Shown piece by piece: positions 49,301 through 61,416 of a DNA stretch of 64,000 nt. This DNA comes from Euglena gracilis. Taxonomy: Eukaryota > Euglenida > Euglenophyceae > Euglenales. The notes beneath the pieces are model-generated. The model made no database searches. It saw only the letters and a list, made by a program, of their open reading frames with translations, and was not told where the DNA came from. Within the stretch, counting starts at the first letter, position 1. Each line of letters starts with the position of its first letter. The position numbers were made by a program, and so were the translations under genes. The stretch lies in the NCBI GenBank assembly GCA_039621445.1, contig CP154955.1:9412241-9476240 (forward strand). Direction: 5' to 3'.

Positions 49301-52300
49301 TGGACACAAATTTGTGATTTGGGACACAAATGGACAAAAAAAATGACCAGAGAAGATGAGCTGCCTAAGCCGCAGTCAGTGGACCATAGACCCTGGGGGA
49401 AGCCTGCAGTACAAGCAGGTATTCCAGGGCAGCACCATCAAAATATGCGGAGGGGTGGATACGTGGATGCCATGGACAAAGTATGTCTGCGGGCCGAAGA
49501 ACGTCTGGAACTCGAAGAGCATGTCATGGACGATGCCCGCCATGTCGTGCTCGTACTCTGGTGGGAACACGCCCCCCGACCCGTACCTGGCAGAGAGTGC
49601 AGGCAGAGTGTAAGAGGGTTGGCACGGTCTGAAAGTTCACAAAACGTGGACGCTCTCACGCTAAATGATGCCTCGGCGGAGCACATTAAATACATCCTTT
49701 CAAAGATGCAGACAAACAAACAACCGCATGGATGGGGTGTGCAGGTGAACACGAGGTTCATTGTTGGGCTCCTAGCGAATTGTGGCCCTTTTGGCAGGGG
49801 TTCCTGTGGTTGGCCAAGGTTCCCTCCACCAACTTCAACAGCACGTCACACGGCATCATGCACAGTGACATAGGGCAACGCCAGCAAATACTTGGCATAG
49901 AGCAGAAATGGCATCACCACCACCACCGCACTCGCCGCACCACACCAGTAAAACTTGTAACCGCACACCAGTAAAACTTGCTGGCATGCGCCTCGAGCAG
50001 CATCATCAGTTCCCCCATCTCTGCCAGCGGCTTGTTGCCCGTTGCCAGGCCAAGCAGGCAGAGCGCGTAGTGCGCGTTGATTGCCTGCCGGGCGGGCGGT
50101 GCCCGACGACGATCTGCCACCCCAACCACCGCCGCAAACTTCCCAGTCTGAGCTCATGCCATCTCAACCAGGTCCTGGCGCATGCCATCTCCTCCGGTCC
50201 CGGCTCCTGCCATCTCATGCGGGTCTGAGCTCATATCAGGCTAACTATTTAACAACCCTGGAGGGAGGTGCCTCTGCGATGGGGCGCCTACCCAAAGAAG
50301 GTGGCAACCCAAAGAACCTACCCCCCTCCCCACTGTGTGGGAAGGGGGGGGGGGTCGGTTGGATCCCGGCTCAGGGCAGCCCAAGCACAGTCAAACGGCC
50401 ATTTTTAGGCCCTCGGCGCTGAAGGTGCCAGGGTTTGTGCTGGCCCACCCCAAAACCCAACCTGGGGGTTGAAAGCGCTCCTCCCCCTGCCTGCCCATTG
50501 CGCTCCCCTGGGGGTGACCTTCCTTATAAAGAAGCTCGGCTCATTCACCCCTCCAAGTTGCAGATTTGTGAGAGGATTTTGTGTCTTTTTTATCACAAAA
50601 TCACTTCTCACACAAATCATAAGCGGCTTTGCCTTCAAGCAGGTGCAATGTCATTTTGATTTTTTACCAGCTATTGTGGGCCAGGAAGTTGGCCTCTGGG
50701 CTGTTCAGAAAACTGGCATAGAGAGCAAGTTGTTCTAACGTTGGGGAAGATTATAACCCCGCGGTGTTGTAGGATCCAGTCTGATGGTCACGTTCATCAA
50801 AACGCTGGCTAGAGGTCAGCGTCAATCGCGAGTTTCTTGCATCGCAGGTTGGATCCAGGGGGATGTTTACAAATTTTGTTTCTGGCACAAAAATCTCTCC
50901 AGTGAGATCTTGCGGACAACTGGTGGTGTCATGCTTTCTGAGAGAATTGGTGTGTGAATAGATCGAAGGGAGTTGTCGAATGGTGTTTGTCCAACGCAAA
51001 CTGGGGGGGGGGGGTTGTCCAGCTATTGATAATGGCCAGCACAGGAACAACAGCAGAGCCGTGCCATTCCCACAGCGTGCGGCAGAGTGTCTCCCCTTTT
51101 CACGCTGCCTCTGGCTCTGAAAGCTTCGCACACACCTCCGAGGTAGACTCCTGGTTCTTTCCGTTGGGGCTGGTGACGATGCCCGAGGCCCAGGAGTGGC
51201 CGAGGTACCAGTCGAAATGCCTGGGGTGAGAGAGCACAGCATAACATGGGATTGCAATGGTGCAAGGCAGGACACAACCGGATACAAACGCAGATAAATC
51301 AATGAAGCATACACATATACATATACAAATGTTCATTTTTAAAATTGCACACAGGGGGCGGGGCCAGGCAGAGCAGAAAGAGGGGGGCGGAGAGACAGAG
51401 ATGGGGTGTCGCGCGCACACAAACACATACAGGGGGGATGGGGCTTCACCTGAAAGGAGGGAAGTAAGGATCGTCCAGATTAGGGTTGGCGATATCGCGC
51501 AAGAGCACGAACACCTTCTCTGTCGGATGAGGAGCAACGGGCGTGGGCAGGGTGTGTCCAGCAAGGGGCACAACACAACACAACACAGCTGCACCGTCAG
51601 GGTAAAAATCTGGGTTGCAGATTTACATTTACAAAACTCACCGAACAAAACAGGGTGCGGGAATCTGCAGAATGGCACTCATGGCAGCGAAAGAGAGCCA
51701 AAGCGAGGAACAAGAGGCACGGCACCGTAGTAGGACTTGCCCCAGGAGGGGTCCGCGTGGGCCGCCACGGCCGCAGCGTACAGGAAGTAGCCGTAGTGGA
51801 AGTGGTGGTCGTTGTAGTGCCCGTTGCCGAAGTCCGCATTGGAGTCCTGTGGGGAAAGACAGACAACGGCGGCTGGGGGCGGAGGCGGGGGGAAAGAGCT
51901 GGACAATGAGCCAGAAGCCAGGCCATCTGGAAGAAAACGTCATTCATGAAAGACTCTCCGACGCTAGTTATGTGTTTGTCAACGCCTGTTTTCTGAAAAA
52001 GGTGCTCTTTGCATGCGGTTTCGTGAGTTTTCCAAATTCCCCATGTTGAGGGCGAACGTTTCACTTCTTGGCAATGTTCGTATCTTTGGAGTGAGTAGAG
52101 GCCCTGCCTTTCCCACCCAAGGAAATATCTGTCATTCAAAAAAAGGTGGTGATGTGAACAAATTGCCTGGAAAACCCCACCCCAATCCATGATTGTTGAA
52201 TATTGCAACCAAATTCCAGCCACCGACGCAACAGCAAAAACGAAGCAAAACAGAATGGTGAAGCTACAGTTGCAAATGGCATAGAGTGCCCTCCCACACC

Positions 52301-55300
52301 TTTAGGACAGGACACTCGAGTTCCTTTGCTTTGTTGGAGCAGGAGGCCTTCTTCTCCTGCAAAAGGGCGGTGCCAATCACAACAGCAACTACCGATTGCT
52401 TGGCGTCGGGCCCAGCACCCAAACCACACAGGAGATATCGGATTGCAGTCCTTCGAGCCGGGTGAGGCCGCCTTGGTCCCTTCTTATTGTTTACCCACCA
52501 CCAAACTGAGACTTTTTGGATAAAATTCGGAACAAGCTGAGAACGCATTGCAGTGCCAAAAGAAATTCCGGACTTCAGTGATTGACCTCCCATATCCCAA
52601 CTATGCACAATGACACAGTTGTACCGACAGTCACTTGCTTCTAAAAAAAAGTCCAAATTTTAACAAAGTATAAACAAGACCTGTTCGTGCCACACATACA
52701 TACAACCGCACGATACCACGCCGCCCCATGACTTGTCACAGCAGGGGGCATTTGCGTGGTTTCCAATTCTGGACGACCAGCCACCACACAGGGAGTCGCT
52801 TAGTGCCCCCCGGGGGGAGGGGGTCCAGCGCAGAGGCCGGGAATTTGGGTTGGCTGGAAAGAGGCTGCTGGCTGACCCCCCCCCATAGCATAGGGTCCCC
52901 CAGCAGAAACTGGGCCCGACGTCGGGTGCCAAAAAGAAAATCGAAACTCCAAAAATACCCCAAAAAACTGCCAGTGGTGCAAAAAAAAAATTGCTTTTTT
53001 TAACCCCAAAACTGCCCTGGCCAGCTCAAATCCACCCATTTTTGCCCATTTTTGCACCCCCAAAGTCAAAAGTCCGTTACCGTTCGAGCGGCTGGAAAAT
53101 AAATTCAACTCATCGATGGGGGGAGGGAGTCCGGAGCTGGAAAATAAGGCTGCTGGTTGGCTGGAGGGGTCCAGTTCGGCTTACGAGACGCCCCGCCCCC
53201 TGTTGGGCAACCCCTGATTTTAAGGCATGTAGCTTGTTGGCCCCCCCAAGCTGTGAGTTGCAAGGGCGGCAAACCGGCCGCAAGGAAAAAGCCCAACTGC
53301 CAAAAATGCCTCCAACCATACAACAGACGGTTGGCGGAGCGGTGATCCAGCCAAATGCTGATGTAGACGGTAAGCCTGGACGTCAGGTCACGGAGGGCGT
53401 CCTGCGAAGTGTGCGTGGGTGCCAGAGGAGGGGTTTGTGGGGGGTGCCGCGGTGCAGGTATCTACTTGGGGTCCGTGTGCTCGAATCAGGGCAGGCAGGA
53501 AAAGATTATCAATCATTAAAATACATTAAAAATTGTAATTCAATTATAAAATTAATGTTCACAATTGGAATATTGTTCTTATGTTATAACACTAGCATCA
53601 TATTACGTAATTGTAAACAATCAAAATATTATTGATCACTACATCTTAGTATTATTAATAATTGTTTTAATTTATTAGCACTGGCAGGGTTGGAACTGGC
53701 AGTGGGCAGGAGGCAGTGCTTACCGAAGAAAACTAACTAAGAGACAGAGTGGCCGAGAAGTTGGCGGAATATCAACCCTGGGATGTCCCCCCCCCCCAGC
53801 CCCCGAGAGAAACCTGGGGAGTGGTCGGAATGGGCACCCATTTGGGCCGCGGCACACCTTCTCCCCCAGCTTCTCCGCGATGAGCACCAGCCGGGCCAGC
53901 CGGGCCAACTCCTTGCCCGCGTTGTACGGGTCGATGAAGCCCCACTGCACGTCCCCTCCAGGCAGGGCGCCGGGTGCCCGCCGTTTACTTGTGCCAGCCC
54001 CCTCCCCGCCCCTTAGTTGCACTACGGCTTCTTGTCTGTTTATGGCCGGCGCTAACTTCGTTTCTGGCCCAGCTTGCTGTGTGGTGAGTGGCCAGGGACC
54101 CCTTACCCCAGTGCTCCTGTGTTGCTCCGCCTGGCCATGAGCAACTCTGGTACAATTCCAGCGCTGTGCCCCCCCCCTCCCGGGGACGTGGGTTTGGAGC
54201 GCCGCAGAGAGCCTGCGCCGGCCGACACCAACAGGTCAAATTTCGGAATGTCTGATCGCCAAAATAAGAGCGCTGCTAGAGGCTCTGTGGCCAGGTGTCG
54301 AAAGCCCTTGAGAAGAGCATTCGGTTGCGGGGCGACATGGGCGCCGTACACGTGAAATCACCGTGAGAGGATGGCCCAAGACATCGAACCAAAATAGCTA
54401 AAACACGCGCAGAACAGGGGCATTTGGGGAGAAATTGGCCGTGAGCCCTCAGACGCTGGTTCGGGTGTGAAGCCAGAGCCCCCTGGAGGCAGTTTCAGGA
54501 ACTGTGTCCCAGACACCGGCTTCACGCCGGAATAGGCGTCTGGGGCACAGTTCTCGGTACAGAAAGAACGTACTTCTCTGGGTGCTCGGTGCAAGAAGAG
54601 TGCCTCCTTCGGTCACCTGCCGCCACTCTCCTGGTCCAGCCTCATCACAGGCGAACTTGCTTTGAACCACACAGCACAGCAAGCCTGGATGGTATCAGGA
54701 CCACTCCTACCACGTTGCTGATCTACACATTTGGTACGCGTTCCTGAATGAGAGTGCCGGTCGAAAGCAATCACTGATCCGGGCAAAACAAAGTTTGGCC
54801 CAGATCCCACATTTGCCTCAAAGGTGCTCGACTGGTACATAATGCACAGGGTCAGCCTGGCTCGAAAACGCGTGGAAAATATGCGTTCCATAAAATAAAT
54901 CAAACCCACCGTCCAATGAGTGTACCCCCCACCAATCTCGTCGGGGTTCAATTTAAAGCCAGGTGGGGGACCAGAGCCCTCTGGTTGGTGGGGGGGGGGG
55001 GGGGCATTGCCTCACTCAAAAAAAAATGGCAGCATGGCCAAAGAAACCGTTTTCGGCTTGTGCGGACTGTTGTGCTCAAAAAAAATGGCCAAGCCATTTG
55101 GGCAAAAAAAAAATTGTCCAAAAATGTTGAAATCTTCCAGCTTGAGCGACATGGTTGTTGTGGACTGGCCATTTATCAGGCACGTAAAGGCGGCAGTCAC
55201 TCAAAAGCTCGTTGGTGGGGGTCCTTGGGAGAGAGAGGCCCCCACCTCCGGTGGCCTGCCCGGTCGGGAGGGAGGTCCAGCTTGGCGTCGTGCTCCAACA

Positions 55301-58300
55301 AGGCAGTGCGAATGGCAGGGAGGCGGTGCTTGTCCGGGGTCGGGGGCAGGCCGCCGTGACACAGATCCACATGTGACACGTATCCACACGTGACACATGT
55401 GACACGTATCCACATGTGACACGTATCCACACGTGACACATGTGACACGTATCCACATGTGACACGTATCCACACGTGACACATGTGACACGTATCCACA
55501 TGTGACACATGTGACACGAATCCACACGGGGTCGGGGAGCGCCTTGATTGGGGGGGGGATCAACTCAGTAAGGAGTGCCCCTTCGGCGGCCCACGTTAGA
55601 ATCCGGTCACCCGTTTACCATCTTGGAAATGGGGGTGGACGTTCGGCCGGAAGCAGCTGGGGTGACCATCAGCTGCATCCAGCTGAAGGTCCACCCCCAT
55701 TTCCAACAACAAGTGAGCCGGGGAGGGGGGGGGGGGGGACTGCCAATAAGTCCCACCTCAAACGTGGGAGTTGAGTGGGCCGTTTTGAATTGCGCAAAGG
55801 GTGCAGCAAAGCGACTTCTTCAGGAACTAATTGTCAGGTAACTAATTGTCATATCGTTTAGCGACCTTCAGCTCAGAGGCTGGAAGTCTGGGGCTGGTGG
55901 AAAAAGGTTGCTGGCTGACCTCCCCTGGGATGGGGTTCCCTGCTGGAAGTGGCACGGACCTGGTGTCGAATTGGACTTCAAAAAAGAGTAAAACTGCGAA
56001 GAGCCGCACAAATAACATAATTAAATTAAGTTTTGAAAAAATTGAACATCTCAAAAAAAATTTGAATGCATCACAAAAAAAATCGAGGTGTAGTCATGAC
56101 CGATTTTTTTTACCACCAAGACAAAAAGCCCCTTACCCTCCAGCTGCCCAAAGGGCGGCTTAGCAGGAATTGAAATATGCCAATGGGGGGGGGGGGGCTG
56201 GGCTGGCAAAAAGAAAATTCATTCAGAGGACGCCTGGACTCGATCCAACCAATAGGGCTGCGATGGGGGCAAGGGTGGTGCTCGACATGGCATCCAGAAT
56301 GGGGAAGATATGACGTGTCCCAACCCTGTTTAGGGCTGTACTTGATTGGGGGCCCTTGTGCAGGCATCTTTTTAAGACCCCTGGGGGGAGGGGGGGTGGG
56401 TTTCGGTGCGTTGTTTTTTTTGGGGGGGAAATGCCCTCAGACAACCTGATTTTTGGGGGGGTCCCCCCCCCGGGGTCCCGCGCTGGGCTGGGTGGCCATA
56501 CCCAGGACTCCAGGACCCCTCCCCACCCACCTGCCTCCCCCCGGGGGTTCTTCTGACTTCAAAAGAAGCCTGCCCTTGTGTCATTTTGCAGGGTGAAAAA
56601 TTTGCCTTGAGGAGAAAGGGGGCGAGGGTGAACCCCCCTATCCACCAGGACAGCCTCCGGTTCCCAGTGTTCCCGCCAGAAAAACCAGTGCGCGGGGCGT
56701 CAATTCACCCCCCCAGGGTCCAGCTCGGAGGCAAGAAAATATGGGCTGGCTTCCTTCCCACAGGGGTCCCCGGGCTGGGATTGGGCTCAAACTATGGTGG
56801 AACGGAGTGCCAAAAGATCGAGACGGCAAAAACTGCCAATTGTGTAAAGAGTCACTTTTTGACAAAAACATTGACGTGGTTATCCATTTTCGCCGCACCC
56901 AAATTTGTCACTTTTTTACCGCCGGAAGCTAAAAAAAATCTGGTGCCACCCAGTCGTAATTAGGGAGGCTGGATAGGAAATAAAATTTGCCAATGGGGCT
57001 GATGGCTGGCGGGGGAATAGGGTCAGGCGACGTCCTGGTTACTGCACAACTGTGTCGGGGGGGGGGGGGTCAGCAAGCTGCAAAATTATTGTCAGGAATT
57101 CCCATATGAGTAAATTCATAAAATGTCGAGAATGCCAGTGGGAAAAATGGGAACTTGGCCATATTGGATCACATGGAGCAGAATGGGCAGGGGGAAAAAA
57201 AACACCAAAAAAGGGTGTATAAGATTAAGAAATGATGTGCCAAAGGGAAGGAGACCAATCCACTCTTTGTGGATGCACCTTGAAACAGAAACAGAAAACA
57301 AAATGAGCAAAATGAAGTATAGATAAATCTCGTAGAGTCTGTGCTTTCTTCAAACTACACCTGCACGCATGCATGATGTGAGCGCGCACAGGCACATTCT
57401 CACTCACACTCACACTCACAGCACAACACATGCACACACACACACACACACACAGAAGCGGCCGAGGACATGGAAGCCAACAACCCTTGAAAACTCACAT
57501 CATTGAAACCACGGAAAAATTCTAAAAAACTTTGGGAATCTGGAAGATGGAAGCAGTTCGTCAGAAAAAAAGGAACAGAACAGCACAAAACTTCACTGAG
57601 TGCAAAAAAAAAAATTATCACGTGGCTTTGGAGGGACAACCCTTGAGCGGAACCGGAGGACCCACTTGTTGTACGGGGTGCGGACCGGGGTATTGAAGCC
57701 GCGGGTGTTGCGGTGGCCCCCGCTGGGCACCACCTCCACATAGCTGTGGGGAGGCGATGCAAACCATGCCGGAACCCACTCCCGGTTGGCGTACTGAGAA
57801 TGTGACCTCGGCCGACCTCAGCGTCAGAACAATGAAACCTCCATTTTGTGCATCACCCCCCCCAAATAATAACACCCCTGAGTACCGACCTCAGCTGCCC
57901 AAATAATACCCCCCCCCCTAACAGATGTGAAGGCAAAGGGAAAAAACAGGTGGGAATCGGCAAGGAAAGAGATTTTGCAAAAGTCACAAAAATGGATGAA
58001 ATTGGTGCAGAAAATATGTCTAAAAGAACATCCATTTTTTTTTAAAAAAAAACAACCTAAAGTGTCAAAAACACTGACCTCTAGAACCTGTTTGAGGCGC
58101 TTTTGGGTCGATTTTTGACTTCGAAAATGTTGCCCAGAAAATAACCCCCCAAAATAATAACCCCCCTGGACACTGACTTCGAATGATATGATAAATCAGG
58201 GAATTTATTTTGGGGGGTGGGGGAAACCAACATGGGCAATGAACCCAATGAATGCTGAATCTGGAAAGCTTCATTAGCAGAAGGCTTTTGAAATAAACAA

Positions 58301-60716
58301 CGAGTCTTTAAAGCAACTAAGTTAAATGTCTCCTTGAGCACTTCTCAAGTTTGTAAATTTGCTTGAATAATGCACCTGCCCAATAATAATAATACTAATG
58401 TTTTCGCTCCCAACCTGCAACTTCATAAACCCAAAAGTAACCTAGGGTTCATCATCATTTACTGGCGTCCCGATGTAGGGGAATTAGACGATGGAACAGA
58501 ATGATATTAGACATAACAGAATAATGCAAGTCCAAAAACACCCACCCTTCATTGTCCATCCGACATGTTAATCGGAAAAGAGCTCACCTCTTCCCTGTCC
58601 CAATAAAAGACAAAAAAGCAAGGATTGAAATATTTTCTTTCACTTTGAGAGAACCGAAATTTGAAACAGGCTTCGTTAACCCCTATGTATTGTTAGGGTG
58701 GTCAAAGATGGACAGCACAGTTTCGGATACATCCTTAAGCTCCACACTTTCCTACAGAGGTATACGCTGACAAATGTCTTCGTGCTAAAGCTGGTGGTAG
58801 AGTAAATCACAAGGACCAGTGGGCAGAACATGGGGGGGGGGGTTGGGCCTAAATTTACACCTGACTTTAGTCCACCCACCTACCCACCTACCGGTGGGAG
58901 CCGGAAACACAGCCACTATACTACTGTGTGCACATGTGTGTTATAATTATTTTTTAACACAAATATAATGCAAACAACTCGATCCAGGTGGGAGGCGGCA
59001 TAACTTGGTCCCTGAATCTGGTCTGTTTTGGCGCCAACCCCTGACCTAAACGCCCTAAAATAAGCACCCATTCTCCTCGAATCCGCCAACAGTTGCCCGG
59101 AACAATTGCCCAGTGGCCTAAACTTCGACATCTGTTTGAATAAATGTTGATTCCAAAAAGATGGATTAGTCACAAAGAAAATTCAAAATGCCAAAAATTT
59201 GACGAAAAATTTTTTTAAATATTGGACAAAATGCGGAGGTTTCCCAAGTCGAAAACATTTGCCCGCAGGAGTCAAAAAACGCACTCAAAAAACACTCTCA
59301 AAAAACACTCAAAAAAAAAACGCTCTCAAAAAGCCAAAACACACAAATTTTGTCGCAATTGGGAGAAATGCAAGGAAATGCAAAAAAGCACTTGTGCTCC
59401 CCCCTTGCTTTGTGAATCATTCTGTATCTTCCATTTCAAGGTTATGAAGACTGAGGGAGGAAAGGGAAAAAATTGCCAGGAAATCACAGAAATTTGTGGG
59501 ATTTATGGAAATTGCAGAAAAATTGCAGGTGTCGAGTCGAATTCCCCCCATTCAGTGCAGCACCACCATGGCTGAAGCTTCAGTCCACAACTCACTCTTC
59601 TATGGGGGGGGGGGGCAGAAGTGATCGCAGATCATGTGTTCCTCCCAAAATTTAGAAACAAACACAACAGTTTTTGAAAGCCACAGTTTGATGTTTCCGT
59701 TAGAACGCAGCTCCATTGCCTCTCCCACGCACCTCTCGTCCAAGCGAGCCAGGTGGTGGGGCAGGGCGATGAGCAGTAGTATGTCCGTCTCGAAGAGCGA
59801 CGTCGCCCAGCACTCTGCCACCTCCCACTCCAGGACGCACTCCAGGGCCGCATCTGCAGGGGGGGTGTGGTATTTCTGTGTGTGCATGCGTGTGAGCACG
59901 TGTGCGTGTGCGTGCGTGCATGTGTGTGTGTGTGTGTCTGTCCGCACGCACATGTGCGTGTGTGTGTGTATGTGTGTGTGATGTGTGTGTGTGATTTGTG
60001 GAGACAGCATTCCAACATAGGGTGCCCTCCTGTTTTAAATATATAAATATATATATATACATACATTTATACATATATATATACGTATATATACATATAT
60101 ACATATATATGGCAAGACTAACTCACTGGGCCCCCCCCCCCCGGGGGGGGGTCCCAGTAGTTGTACCTACCGGGGACTTCGGCCGCCCAGGTGAAACTAC
60201 TGGGACCCCCCTTGGGGTTTCCCTGGGGAAACCGACCCACCGCCGGGAACTTTTTCCGCCGGCGGGGGTATTTTGGGGTTATTTTTGGGAATAGGGTTAG
60301 GGTTACGGTTCGGGGGTGGGGTTGGGGTTCAGGGTGGGGGTGAGGGTTGAGATAAATTCGGAGGTGGGGCCAAATTACGCCAGATTTGGGCCGAATTTCC
60401 GAGACAATTTTACACCCGAATTTCGACCGGATTTCGGCCTAACTTTTTCCCCAAATCGTAACCCTAACCCTATCCCTTATTTTAACCCCAACCCCGATCC
60501 CGTAACCAACGGAAATGCGGCGCGTCGGGGCGCGAAAACCAAAATTTGGAGTTGGTGAAAGAAGCGGGACCCCCGCCCCCAGGTACAACTCCGGGGCCCC
60601 CCCCGGGGGGGGGGGGGGGCAGTGAGTTAGTCTTGCCATATATATATATATATATACATATATACATATATATATATATACATACATATATATATATATA
60701 TATACATATATATGTA

Positions 60717-60772
<56 letters not shown>

Positions 60773-61325
60773 TATATATATAAACAGGAAGGTCTTAACT
60801 GCCGGGGCGGATTTGAGTGAGGCCAAACACGTTGACGTCCGAGCCGCACACCAGGCGGCGGAGCAAAGCATTCTTCCCCCCCCCCCACATGTACGCACGC
60901 ACACACCCAAGAGGTGTGTAATTTTTGGCCAAGTGAGCAAAGTGACCGACCCCCCCCCAGTTACCCCAACTGCACAGGAGCAAAGCTGCTGAACTGCTCC
61001 TGATGAAAAACGGTTCAACGCTGCTGTCTGGATACAAACCACATTTCGCACAGGTGCAAGCGAAACTGACACTGGACGAATTGTTCCAACGGGTGGAAAC
61101 CGAACTCAGATGCCAACAACAGTCCGACTCCCTGGGCAGGGGGTACAACGGCTGGCAGAACCGACCTCGTGAAAACAGATCATCGTCGATGGACCCCCCA
61201 GGGGTAGGAAGTGGGACTGGTTTTTGAAAAGTGACTGACTGGTTTTTTGAAAGTGGAAACTGACTCCCCCCCCTCCAAGGAGTCGGTAAGCAATGGTATG
61301 ACGCACACGCATAAACACACATATC

Positions 61326-61416
<91 letters not shown>

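Noticed and set aside
58695-58765. Possible GH81 exon reading [16 protein letters not shown]
   Set aside because: Exons 3 and 4 join in phase without it and the family has no matching insert that I know.
60790-60885. Possible GH81 exon reading [20 protein letters not shown]
   Set aside because: Exons 2 and 3 join in phase without it and it lacks a usable donor.
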